Positions 32,064 through 42,646 of a DNA stretch of 64,000 nucleotides are shown here, piece after piece. The stretch covers positions 1,860,001 through 1,924,000 of the forward strand of contig CM073195.1 in assembly GCA_037042915.1 (NCBI GenBank), given 5' to 3'. The notes below the pieces were generated by a model. It ran no database searches and was not told where the DNA came from. It was given only the letters and a program-made list of their open reading frames with translations. How positions within the stretch are numbered: the first letter of the stretch is position 1; each line of letters starts with the position of its first letter. The position numbers and the translations under genes were made by a program. This DNA comes from Auricularia sp. M13. Lineage: Eukaryota > Basidiomycota > Agaricomycetes > Auriculariales > Auriculariaceae.

Positions 32064-33160
32064 TGCGGGGCGGAAAAATCCTTGTCCTCGGTCTCCTCGG
32101 CGTGTTCCTCCAGGAGCGTGGATTTTCCTTCGACTATCCGAGCGATCTCCTCCATGTCCTTGGTGGAAAGGCCTCGGATGACGTCCTTGAAGTTCCTCTC
32201 CTGACAGTCCCGAGCGAGATGGCCGGGTTTCTTGCAGCGGTAGCAGAGTCCTAGGGTCCGAGCGCGGTGACGGTCCACGTCCATGGGGTCCGGGTCGTGT
32301 GCAGGACCGGTGGTGGCGGGGGCGGTGATCGCCGAAGCGGGCGCCGCGGCAGGTACAATCATCGGTTGAGTCACCCTCTTGGTGTAATGGTGAGCGAAGG
32401 GCTTGGCCGCCGGGCGCGGCGTAGAGCTGGTGGCCGGGGCGTGGTCACCGTGGCGGCGGATGATTGGGTCCTGCTCAAGGGCGTACTTGCGGAATTGAAA
32501 GTATCCGAGCGGTTTCTCGGCGTCGGCCTCCATCTTGACGAGCTTGTCCTCGGTGGCGACCTCGGCCTTGCGAAGTCCTTTGACCGTGGCGAGACTGGTG
32601 GTCCGGAAGATTTTGTGCGACTGCATCACGGCGAGGACGAGCGCCGGCTTGAGGTTGCGCCGAAGGTAGTCGACGAGAACGATGTCGTGATACTCCGGGT
32701 TGGTAAATCCGGCCTTGATGCGGAGCTCGTCGAACTTGAGGAAGAAGGTGTTGGCGTCGCCTCGGCCTTGAGTGAGCTTGGAAATCGCTTCGCGGGCGTG
32801 CTCGGCGATGCGCGGGTCGAGGAACTTCTCGCCGAGGTCGCGAAGGAAGTCGCTCCATTTGAGGTCCGGCGAGTCCAGGTCGTGGAGCTGACCCCAGTTC
32901 TGTGCCCAGGCGTCGGCGTCACCTTTGGTCAGGAAGCCGAGCGCGGCAAGTATCTTGTTGCAATCGCCGGGGATTCCTTTGACGTGGAGCTCCAAGGTCC
33001 GACGGAAGGTCTCGTAGTTGGCGCGGGTCCCATCGTAATCCTCCGGGGCCTGGACGTAGTTTTTGGTGGGTGGGTTGCCCGGTTTGAGTCCGAGCGATTT
33101 GATGGCGTTGACCAACGACGTTTTGATGGAGGTAGCGAACTCCTCGGTCGTCATCGGCAT
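32060..33160 (-). CDS. Chromovirus Gag
   Basis: 366 codons from the first ATG at 33160 (the frame is open for some codons further upstream without ATG). The capsid region contains W-A-Q-N-W, W-S-D-F-L and F-L-K-F-D-E-L, the retrotransposon Gag core seen in Ty3/Gypsy elements. A single CCHC zinc knuckle (C-Y-R-C-K-K-P-G-H-L-A-R-D-C) sits near the C-terminus after P-D-P-M-D-V-D-R. It packages element RNA into particles. The stop overlaps the first codon of pol, and a T5 run lies about 15 nt before that stop. Confidence 0.92.
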   Translation of the reverse strand: MPMTTEEFATSIKTSLVNAIKSLGLKPGNPPTKNYVQAPEDYDGTRANYETFRRTLELHVKGIPGDCNKILAALGFLTKGDADAWAQNWGQLHDLDSPDLKWSDFLRDLGEKFLDPRIAEHAREAISKLTQGRGDANTFFLKFDELRIKAGFTNPEYHDIVLVDYLRRNLKPALVLAVMQSHKIFRTTSLATVKGLRKAEVATEDKLVKMEADAEKPLGYFQFRKYALEQDPIIRRHGDHAPATSSTPRPAAKPFAHHYTKRVTQPMIVPAAAPASAITAPATTGPAHDPDPMDVDRHRARTLGLCYRCKKPGHLARDCQERNFKDVIRGLSTKDMEEIARIVEGKSTLLEEHAEETEDKDFSAPQ

Positions 33161-33325
33161 CTTGACGGTGGTGTCGGGGGAAAGCAAAAGGCGCTGGAGA
33201 TGGGAGGCGAGTTCTTCGCCGTCGGCCTGGACGTCGGGGGTGGTGTGCGACAGCTTGACCGAGGGCGCGGGGAAGGAACGGGGGATACGCGGAGCGTCGG
33301 TAAGGGAGGGGTAGATTCGAGCTTA

Positions 33326-33609
33326 TGTTACGGTGACCGAGGATACTCGCCGAACAGACGCTCTGCGGGTGGGGGAAAAAGGACGAGATGTATCGGCGGT
33401 GGGCAAACCAGCTCGAATCTAGCGTACAAAGAGCGGACAGCACACGGTATATAAAGGGGGTCCGGATCCGGCCGGACCGCTGACCGCAGGCTGGGGCCAC
33501 GCATGCGCCGGCGGGTCTCGGTCTGATGACTCGGTCCGTATGACGTCGGCGCGAGTAAGGTCCGATAAGCCCAACGGCGATAGGAGCGAAAAGCGAATGA
33601 GCCGTAACA
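33326..33609 (-). repeat. 5' LTR of the chromovirus
   Basis: 284 bp with TG/CA ends, directly followed by the duplicated target ctcgg at 33610-33614. It contains the promoter for the minus-strand transcript. Confidence 0.95.
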
Positions 33610-33614
33610 CTCGG

Positions 33615-33961
33615 CTACCTCCGAATGAGCAGACTCTCACAGGAAAGACCGGGAATGATCTCCATAGCCAGAGCATATAAACTTCCCTCTTTTTGCAGGA
33701 TCTCTTTTTATACTATTCTCAACAACTCTATGCTCGATTTTCCTCTGAAATTTGCCTCGGTCCATGGAATAACATGGGTCGGACTATCTCTCTGTGCGAA
33801 CAGGCAACTGGAGCGACAAAATCGAAACATAGCTTTCAAGATGCTCCATATTCTTAATTTATGGCACAACAAAATTGAAGGAGAGTTGCTCGTAGGACTT
33901 AATCTTTGCCCGGGACAGTCCACCAGCTAGGAGTTTGCTGGGCGCTTATTTCCGGCTCATA
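33615..33961. other. Intergenic spacer between retrotransposon and MITE
   Basis: A 101-codon plus-strand frame (33625-33930) is open here but has no motif, promoter or splice support, so I do not call a gene. Confidence 0.35.
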
Positions 33962-34121
33962 CTGTACCGTATCGACCGTAGGTTCAGTAACGCGTAACAC
34001 TGACCTCTGGAAAATAAGGTTTGATGTGCGGAATCGACCGCGATCTCTTATCGAAGCTCACAAAGATTAGATAGATTTTATCGGACCCCGTGGGAATGAA
34101 CCTACGGTCAATACGGTACAG
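33962..34121 (+). mobile_element. 160-bp MITE, copy A
   Basis: Terminal inverted repeats of about 24 bp (left end CTGTACCGTATCGACCG..., right end its complement with one mismatch), flanked on each side by TA. There is no coding capacity. A related copy lies in inverted orientation at 45853-46007. TIRs plus TA duplication suit mobilisation by a Tc1/mariner-type transposase, which is inferred. Confidence 0.75.
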
Positions 34122-34123
34122 TA

Positions 34124-34605
34124 CGCGTTTGGACTACTCACATACGGTCGCACTCAGCTGGAGTGAGGGCAATACCGTGACATACGTAGCTAAGCTTTTT
34201 GCTGCACCCTCGACGACGAGCCGGGTTTCACTTCCCGATCTTTCAGGGGCAGTGCGTGTATGCCCGTTTTCATAGGTTGACGAGGTGTATCCTGGGATTT
34301 GAGTCCAATTACTGGCCTTTCACGGGAGTGTTGTGTTCTTCAATGCTTGGGAACCATTTTTGCCAGTTTTACAGTACCGTTATGAATCAGAACTACGTGT
34401 CATAAGTGATTAATGCATCCTCAAGCTCCTCCGCTGTTACGTCCCCTGAAGACATGAGAGTGCCATCTTGAATGTCGTCGCGATTGTGATTGAGCAGTTG
34501 TACGCGACCTTCCATATTCTAAGGACCTAATACAAGCGCAAGTCATGACCATCATCGCCTGCTCTACAAATACAGAGTGATACAAGAAGTTATGAATCCT
34601 ATGCA
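34124..34605. other. Intergenic, no gene supported
   Basis: About 480 bp between the MITE and the 3' end of the alcohol dehydrogenase gene. Nothing recognisable. Confidence 0.4.
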
Positions 34606-35970
34606 TTATTCTTGTACATCCTCGGGAGGAACGATAACCATGCGGGAGCGAATCTTGCCAGCGTGGAGGTCGTGGAGAACGTCGTTGACTCTCTCCAATG
34701 GTGCTTCCTCTATTTCGAGCTTCAGTTTTCCCTGAGGTTCACCGTTGTTAGCAGTGAAATTGCGAACTAGCAGGCCACATACCTCGGCAATGAGCTGCAA
34801 GACGGCGGCTAGATCTTCGCTGGTACCATAAAGTGACGGCAAAACTGGAAAATGTTTGTTGAGTATCTGCCTTTCTCGAGGTATGCGCGCCGAGCTTACT
34901 TTGGACAGGGAGATTGACGAGATAGCGCAGATCGAGCTCCACGACGCCAGCATTGACACCAACGACACACAGACGCGCGTTTGCCGTGATAGAAGTCGCA
35001 GCTGTAGGTCTCAAAATAGCGAGTGCCTGCTTTATCGCTGCAAGATGTCGCATGAGACGTCTCTGCGTATGAATGACGGGATCGAGGCACTCACTAGCCG
35101 GAACAGCTACAAAGTCAACCACAACATTCACGCTGAGACCCGCTTGAATCTGCGAATCCAGTTCTTCAGGTCGATAGATTGTGTCTGCTCCATGCGCCTG
35201 AGCTAGCTCCAGGGCCGCTGGCCGCAGATCGGACACAATGATCTCCGAGGCGCCTGCGAGCCGGGCGAGTTGAACTGCAATGTTGCCCAACCCTCCAGCA
35301 CCGATGATGAGGACCTTTTCGCCCTTAGAGATCTATAAAATGAGACGCGTTCGCCGTTAGCACGCCGCCCGCATCTGATCAGAAACTCACTCGCCTTCGC
35401 AACAGCAAATATCGCATGGTAAGCCGTCAGTCCCGCATCTGCCGCGACCGCAGCCTGTGCGGAAGTGACGCCTTCTGGAACTCTCACGAGAGCCTTCGCC
35501 GGGACCGCGACGTATTGTGCATAGCCTCCGTCCCGCCCGAGGCCGGGAGAGCCGCGCAAGGGAGTCGTATACTTGCCCGGCAGGCGTCCCTCGGCGATGT
35601 TCACGCTGTATAAGGCTCCTTTGACGATATCTGCACCCACACTACTTCCTAGTCTGAAAGTGAATCAATAACTACTCAGGCTGGGTTCCCTCATGCTCGA
35701 CGACTCACGCGACGACCTCCCCGCTGATCTCGTGGCCCATGATGAACGGGTCGGGGTAGTATACGCGAGAGTTCAAGAGAACAAGCTAGGGGAAGTCTGA
35801 GAGATTCTGTAATGCAATGTAGAGCTGAAACTCGAACATACGTCTGAATGGCAGGCACCACAAGCCCGCACACGCAACAGCACCTCATCATCGCGGGGTG
35901 TAGGTTTGGCGACGCGCTCTACGACAAGAGGTTCACTGTCCGGTTTGTATACAGCGGCTAGCATCGACAT
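34606..35970 (-). CDS. Zinc-type alcohol dehydrogenase (MDR family)
   Basis: Seven exons on the minus strand (35970-35842, 35785-35709, 35653-35395, 35332-35095, 35037-34900, 34844-34783, 34731-34606) give 342 aa. Catalytic zinc ligands: Cys40 in G-A-C-H-S-D and His61 in G-H-E. The Rossmann NAD(P) motif is G-A-G-G-L-G-N. The four-cysteine structural zinc loop of classical ADHs is absent: the corresponding region (after V-K-G-A-L-Y) has no Cys. It is therefore probably a medium-chain alcohol/polyol dehydrogenase with only the catalytic zinc. Intron 3 begins with gc (aag|gcgagt), the only choice that keeps the A-V-A-K-I-S-K-G-E-K-V junction. A second possible ATG lies 6 bp inside. Confidence 0.87.
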
Positions 35971-37428
35971 TGCGAGGTCGGATCACCAGAGAGCGAAATC
36001 AGGAGTGGGCGGAGAATCGATGAAGTTGAGAGCAACCTGCGGAGGTTACCGGTAACTTATGTGGTTTCGGCGACCTGCCGTAATCAATCGCGTGCGGGGA
36101 TCCGGCGATCTACTCCATTTAAACCTTCGTATTCGAGATCGTCGCACCTCCTCACAGCGCTTGGTCTTTGCGAGAGTGCTCTCATTTCGTCATTTGAGCG
36201 TGCGAATGTTAACATGAAATTTGATTACTGTTATCGTCCGTGCCGGCCCGGAGCGTCTGAACGGCTTATTGTCATCTTGTCAAACGCTACCTACTTCAAG
36301 GATCGCACTCAAGACCAGAAGCAGCCCACGGTCGTCCTCCCGCCAAAATTGAGCATATAGAGAAATCGAGGCACTTGTCCCCGAACATCGCTCACGCTCA
36401 GAGGCAAATGCTACTCTGTGCTCAGGTCCGTGACCACTCTACGTATTGTGCGAGAGCTAACTTCGATGCCCTTGAAACAGAGCAAAATAAACCGCAGACT
36501 CGACGTGCAGCCTCTGAAGAGTGAGAGAGAGACGCTCTGAAACTGCCTAGTTTCGCAGCAGGTCGGTCAGAGTTCGATCCGAGCTACTAGATCCTTTGTC
36601 ACTGCCATTGCTAAACTGAAGCAACGACCTGGGAAACTGAGTCTGCTTCACGGCCGGGTCAGCCGAGCCACTTTTGACATAATGAGCGGCAGAAAGTGCA
36701 GATTTCAAGGTTTTGGAGCAGTAGCAGGGCACACACAGTTTTGCCGCGAGCCTGCGACTGGCGTGATCGTCTGGAAAGTCGGTATGCGCCAGGTGTCATA
36801 CGCAGAATCAATCTGCGGGCACCCAAAGCAGTAAGAGAAGCGACCAGGAAATATGCGCAGGAGTCCCGCAGTCAGTGCGGCAAGCGAAGTGCCGCCGGAA
36901 AGAGGCGCGCTGGACCCCCTCGTCCTTGCATAGATGCTATGCCAGTCCAGGGCGTAGGGTGATGTGCCATAAGCTGATGATACGCGACGCGCTAGGTCTC
37001 TGCATGTGAAGCGTGCAAGGACCTCCTCGGACGAATGATAAGTACAGACAAATTGAGGCAGGGAGAACGCATAATGGTGTATCAAGCATGCGTGCCTTGT
37101 CGCTGATTAAAATCGTCTTCGAGGGCCACCTTCGGCGATATGACGGTTGTATTAGGGAAAGACAGGAGAACGGAAAAACAAAGCAAGACAATCCCAGTAT
37201 CAAAATACCTCCGCCATTGAATTTGCCTCCGGTACGGAGGATTCTCAAAGAGCAAGACTGTCTTCGAACACATTTACTGCAATGCATAACTGTAGTGGTA
37301 ATTTGGATTCGGAATTTTTATTCAGTATTTGGAATGGGTCATAATAAATCGTGCAAGTCTACCTGCTGCGGGGCACTTGGCCCGGACGGCAAAACGCCGG
37401 TCCACGCGTCTTCGTTCCCCACCTCGCG
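35971..37428. other. Intergenic, no gene supported
   Basis: About 1.45 kb between divergent genes (alcohol dehydrogenase minus, secreted unknown plus). Short open frames only. A GTTCGATCC word near 36572 resembles a tRNA B-box, but no cloverleaf can be folded around it. Confidence 0.4.
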
Positions 37429-38412
37429 ATGACCATGATGTGCGCTGGCGCGCGCGTCGCTTTGGTCGTCGCGCTAAGCATGCGTGCTGCTTCGCATGCC
37501 GTCGACGTCTATTTTCCTTCGAACTGTACAGCACCAAGTCGAACGGATCCCGCGATGCCCGAGCCTGTACCTTGGATCGATCCTAGGCTCGATGGCGGTC
37601 GGATGCTGGATGTGGGCATCTTACTTACAACTATAAAGTTGAAAATTAATTATATTCTTAGATTGCTTACTTTTGGCGTTTTGGGGAACCGTTGAATGTT
37701 ATTATATCCGGTCAATCCGACCGAGAGGTTCTCACCGACTCAGGTTTCGTGGATTATGCCAGGCAAGTCGCTGCGTGAAAATTTCCATACACCGCAAGTC
37801 AATATGATGACGTTCTTCCCCAGATCGATAGGTTTCAGTGACGAGTGCCTCGGTCTGCACATGGGGATGCGACACGAGGCCAATCTCGGGGACGGCCTTG
37901 GCTGGCGCAAGGAGCAGCTCCTCGTTCGCCAGACTTTCAGAACCTCGTTCGAAATTCCACTGTGGGGAACTACATGCTGGGAATCCCTTGCTGGCGGTAA
38001 TCACTTTCGGGCGTGGCGTCAAAACACAACGGGCGCTTGGTTCCTCGCGGCATCCGAGGAGATGTCTGGCCGCGCAAACCACATGATAGTCGAGGACGGA
38101 TACAACCGCGGGCGTGACTCACTGGTTGCCAGAGCTGTCTCCCCAACTCGTGCCTCGCCATGGCTCGCCGAAGTGGCATGGATCCAGGGCTTGCTCGAGC
38201 CCGGCGCCGAAGGTGTTTATCTGTACAACATGTCACACGGCAGTCTCCACTGACTAGTCACTGTTGCAGGCGTTAATCACAAGATCCCCCAAGACGGTCT
38301 GGTCGCCCTGCTCACAGTCACCAAGAGGCCAGTGCTACCCTCCCATAGACGCCGCGGATGGTCTTCGCTTCTGAGGATCTTACGCTCACTATTGCCTTTC
38401 CTTCACCTTTAA
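37429..38412 (+). CDS. Secreted or ER protein of unknown function (basidiomycete-specific)
   Basis: Four exons (37429-37611, 37662-37762, 37824-38212, 38270-38412) give 271 aa. A signal peptide of about 24 residues ends at A-A-S-H-A. The mature part starts with a Cys-containing segment (Y-F-P-S-N-C-T-A-P-S). It carries I-S-G-Q-S-D, G-F-S-D-E-C-L-G, G-T-T-C-W-E-S and N-H-M-I-V-E-D-G-Y-N blocks that I associate with an uncharacterised Agaricomycete family; no enzyme motif is recognised. The C-terminal 12 residues are hydrophobic. Intron 2 begins with gcaagt (AG|gcaagt), a canonical GC-AG donor, and no GT choice keeps the frame. Function unknown. Confidence 0.7.
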
Positions 38413-39670
38413 TTCTCCGGCCGGAATGCATCAGCTACCTATGCCCTACTGTATCAATGGACTACAGACTGCGCGCATCCACTTGTATCGATTCGCACCC
38501 ATATTTCACCGCTTATGTTGTACATGAACTGACGAATTTTATGAAGATGCGATTTGTTTCACCTGTCATTCGTCAGACTGAGCGCGTCCAATGACGGCTC
38601 AAGTTTCTTTGGTGCAATTCATCGGCCGCGCGTAGGACGCGTGATGCGCAGTTGAATTCACGAAACGCCGCGATTCAGGTGACTCCTACTCGTGCTAATC
38701 CTCGGGACTATGTCCACAGCGATGTCTAAAGTACGGCGCGGCACTGCGCACGTCATTCCAAGCGCGCAAAGTCCCTACCAACGGTACCGATGCTCCTGTC
38801 CCTTGGACAGAAACGCCCATCCCGACGATGTCCAATTACCAATGACTGTTCGCGCAGTTCTGACTTTCCCCTTTCTCGCATACATGCAAACATAGGCATC
38901 CGCCGGAACAAGGAGAGTATTCCGGTATAGACGACCTCTCAGGATCTCAAACACCAACATGTACCTACGCCGCAATGGCGTTAAGGAGGTGGCGCATACT
39001 CGCGGGCAAATGCGTGCTGCTTCATTGGCCAAAGGTCGAAGGGTCGCGGCGCACAGCTTGCCTGTCACTTCAAGGCACGTTTAGCCACGCATCAAGCTTT
39101 TGACACAGTCTAACTTCACCGCAATGGGCTGGGCGTCGCGTCTTCTGTGCGCGCTTTCACGGGCACGTGCGATCCCGGACCGGTCGTCCCAGGCAATGGC
39201 GGCGATATCCAGCCATTGCCCCCTGATCTCGGAGACGCGATGTTACCTCCGGTCGGCGATACAGTGCTTTACCGACCAGGAAGGGCAAGTAAATCCTACC
39301 GCGAATCCTTAGGCGCTTCTAATAAAACAAACGAGTCAAGGTATGTATGTGCGTCTTACACAGCGTGCCAGTCTCTCTGTGTGTTCATAACCCTCCTTCC
39401 GGCACTCAAACCAAGCGTCAGCAAATCCGACCGGTGTAAATGATTCCCGCCCATCCGTCGCCCCTTGAACCCTAGTAGCTAGTACGCCAGTGTCTCGCGT
39501 TGACGTGAGATGCGACTGAGCACGCGCGTCGCGGCTACTGGCAGTGTTCCTGTCCCGAGTGCTGTCTAAGCACTCAAATCTCAGCGGGCGAGTCCACAGC
39601 ACTGGTACAGGGACCAGATGGCACATCAGCGTGAGAACCACAAGGGCTGTGCCACCCTTGTCGAGCAACA
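38413..39670. other. Intergenic, no gene supported
   Basis: About 1.25 kb upstream of the DyP gene. One frame around 39150-39310 encodes a Pro/Gly/Asp-rich stretch without a recognised domain. I see nothing else. Confidence 0.4.
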
Positions 39671-39678
39671 TATAAAAG
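39671..39678 (+). promoter_or_regulatory. TATA box of the DyP peroxidase gene
   Basis: TATAAAAG, 57 bp before the ATG at 39728. Confidence 0.6.
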
Positions 39679-39727
39679 GTCGCCTCTGTTGCTTGAATGT
39701 TCCTCAGTACTCGGGTCTCTCTCACAG

Positions 39728-41677
39728 ATGCGGTCTTCCTTCGTTCTCGTCGCTGCTTTCGTCGGGCTCGCAGTTGCCGCAGCCACCCCACCTCCCACCG
39801 CCGCTCAGGTAGAGAACGCAAAGTCTATCCTTTCTGGAACTCGCACAACTAATCTGCTAGCTCGTACGCATAACTTTCCTCGCCAGTGCCGTCGTCATTA
39901 ACACTATGGACAGAAATTCCTGGTTTAATCCCGCTCCCCAATGCGGCGGCCGTTCCTGGCGCACTTCCATTCGATGATATTCAGGGTGACATTCTGTCAG
40001 CACCTTGGCGACACTCTGTTCGAATTTATTCAACTCATTGTATGCTTTATTTTAGCGTCGGCATGAAGAAGAACAGGCAAGCGTTCTATTTCTTCTCCAT
40101 CACGAACCCCAAGCAATTCAAGACCGCTCTGAAAACTGTGATCGGACCTCTCCTCACGTCAACACAGAGGCTCTTGAACGTAACGCACCGTAAGTTGCCT
40201 TCCGCAATCAGGCTATACGTCCGTTTACAATGATTATCGCAGAACCAATTGTCGCGCTCAATATCGCATTCAGCCAGTCGGGTCTCACAACCTTGAACAT
40301 TACTGATGACCTGGGCGACGCGCCCTTTGCCGCCGGCCAGTTTGCGGACGCCGACTTCCTCGGCGACCCTGGGACCAAGAACTGGAAACCCGCGTTCCAG
40401 GGCACAAAAGTTCACGGTGTGCTGCTCATGGCCAGCGACAAGGAGCTCTTCATCCAACTCATGGTCACGCTTGTGAACGGGCTGCTGGAATCCACGAAAA
40501 TCATCAAAAAGGAGTACCTCCTCAACGGCAACGTTCGTCCGGGCGCTGAAGCCGGTCACGAAAGTATGTCTTCTCCCCACTGAGGCGGCGCTAGGGTAGC
40601 TCATGCATTGCCCATAGTGTTCGGTTACCTTGATGGCATTGCCCAACCCAGCATCCCCGCCTTGCAGCCGCCTTTCCCCGGCCAGCAAGTTGTTGACCCC
40701 GGTGTGCTCCTTCTGGGCGAGGCCGGCGACCCAATCGCCCGCCCATCCTGGGCTAAATCTGGGTCCTTCCTCGCCTTCCGCCAGCTGCAGCAGCTTGTGC
40801 CGGAATTCGACGGCTTTTTGCAGGCAGCAGCCCCCGCCGTGCCCGGCCTCACGGCTGGCCAGAGTGCAGATCTCCTCGGAGCGCGCATGTAAGTCTCCCC
40901 AATGTACACAGCAAAGTCAGATCCTCATGACATTCCTTCATAGGATTGGGCGCTGGAAGAGCGGCGCGCCGGTTGACTTGTTCCCCCTCACGGATGGAGG
41001 CTCTGCCGTTGGCAACGACCCGCTCCAGAACAACAACTTCGACTTCCAGCACGCCGGCTTCAATTTCACGACGGACCAGACGCACTGCCCATTTGACGCG
41101 CACATTCGGTACATGAGAAGCTCCAGTGTTTGTGCTATGTTATTCAAACTTTCACAGCAAAACACGTCCTCGCGCCGATCTCATTGCACCTGCAAACTCC
41201 ATCATGCGCTCCGGCATCCCCTATGGCCCAGAAGGTCAGTCTCAGAATCACACTGGCTTCACAGAAGCGCTCATCGCATCTTAGTGACTCCCGCCGAAAA
41301 GGCCGCTGGCAAGTCGGACCCTGCAGATGGTCCGAACGAGCGCGGACTCGCGTTCGTTTCTTATCAGGTATGAATCCTTTTCTCCTGACATGGTCTTCTT
41401 ACTGAATGCCGCTTCTCAGGCCCAGATTGCAAAGGGATTCCGCTTCCTCCAGCACTCGTGGGCGAACAACCCCGGCTTCGTGTTCAACAAGGATGTGCAG
41501 CCCGGACACGATCCTATCATCGGTGCCGTTGCTGGCGGACAGCGCACGATGCAAGGCTTCAACGCTGCCGACACGACTCAGTCGCTTACTCTCCCCGTCG
41601 ACTGGGTCGTTAGCCGTGGCGGCGAATATTTCTTCTCACCGTCGATCTCTACTGTCACAAACGTCTTCTCGGTATAA
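39728..41677 (+). CDS. DyP-type (dye-decolorizing) heme peroxidase, secreted
   Basis: Nine exons (39728-39863, 39914-39995, 40056-40189, 40243-40563, 40618-40888, 40944-41108, 41158-41234, 41285-41367, 41420-41677) give 508 aa, the usual length of fungal DyP precursors. A signal peptide (residues 1-19) is followed by a propeptide-like segment, then the family start I-Q-G-D-I-L-V-G. The hallmark G-X-X-D-G motif is G-Y-L-D-G at residues 227-231, with the catalytic Asp230. A His in the F-N-F-T-T-D-Q-T-H-C-P-F-D-A-H-I-R segment lies near the expected proximal heme region. The C-terminal G-G-E-Y-F-F-S-P block is conserved. It oxidises dyes and phenolic or non-phenolic lignin models with H2O2 outside the cell. 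Confidence 0.93.
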
Positions 41678-42646
41678 TGGCTAGAAGAGAGTATAATCAG
41701 GGTAAAGTTCATATACCGGACCGAATGTAATTCACTATCCTTTGTGTTTTTACGTCGTAATTAATCGCATGAATTGGTTTTCGGTCTATCTGTCTCGTCA
41801 TTTCTTGCAATGGACCTACCAAGGAATCTGATTGCATAGTCACCATGATTAGCAGCCAACGTGAGCAGCCGCGGGCCCGAATCTTGTGATGACTTGGACA
41901 GGGTTTGCGACATATTTATAACTCCGAGCAGGCGCCTTTGCCTCCACCTCTACGGTCACTCTGCGCTGTGCGCAGTTCCACAATCTATCCGCTCATGCTT
42001 GCCTCTGGATTCTCGTGGACGACTTCGGTAGAAATAGAGGCTGCGCTTCATACGGTGCTGCCAAAGGCCTGGTACCGCCGGTCAGGAAGACGCGCGCGCC
42101 AAGTTGTGTTGTTCATCAGGCTACATGGTGCTCTACGCCATCGAGGACAGGCACAATTTGAATGCTTTACCCCGGTCGATATGTTCCCAACACTCTTGGC
42201 TGGAGGTCTTATCTTCGATTCGTGATTCTGGGCAAAGTTGCGCAACGGCACAGCAGCTCCATGGGCTTGCTACCTGCAGTCTCGCCGTGGGTCCAGTCTT
42301 TCATTTCCCACGGTTACAATTGAACGTCAGCTTCAACTACATACTAGTAATACTACTGCGTGAACTGACCCTTCTTGCGTCCGGACCTTGATCGCGTCAT
42401 CTGCCCAGCATTGCGCCGTTTGCTGAAGCTTCTGTGTCTTCGCTTCGCTATCACGAGGCGCCATTTCTCCCGGGGATGGCGCAAACGTCGGCTCCATGCG
42501 TTCCTGAGCGCTGCTTTATTTACTTGTCCCTTCAATCGACCTGACAAGCGTCTGCAAAGCGCTTGCCAGGCTTCCACTCGGCAGTCCGCACCCGTCATCG
42601 TCAGCGATAGCGGAGCCTATCCCGATAGCTGACCTCTGCTCCTACC
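41678..42646. other. Intergenic, no gene supported
   Basis: About 970 bp between two plus-strand genes. It contains the DyP 3' UTR and the permease promoter; short frames only. Confidence 0.4.

Larger units (their letters stand above)
28004..33609 (-). mobile_element. Ty3/Gypsy chromovirus LTR retrotransposon
   Basis: A full-length element of 5.6 kb transcribed on the minus strand. Two near-identical LTRs (28004-28288 and 33326-33609, TG...CA ends) flank gag, then pol in the order protease, reverse transcriptase, RNase H, integrase, chromodomain. The 5-bp duplication ctcgg at 27999-28003 and 33610-33614 proves insertion by an integrase. The domain order and chromodomain place it among chromoviruses. 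A purine-rich tract (agtaggggg on the minus strand) abuts the 3' LTR. No TGG-type primer-binding site is seen directly after the 5' LTR. The element inserted recently by LTR similarity, yet pol is damaged at its 3' end. Confidence 0.95.

Noticed and set aside
32267-33454. 395-codon plus-strand frame, Gly/Arg/Val-rich
   Set aside because: Antisense of Gag and running into the LTR; composition is that of a shadow frame.
36540-36600. tRNA-like B-box word (GTTCGATCC)
   Set aside because: No acceptor or anticodon stems can be paired around it and no A-box is correctly spaced.
40086-40688. 200-codon minus-strand frame
   Set aside because: Antisense of DyP peroxidase exons that show the G-Y-L-D-G motif on the plus strand.
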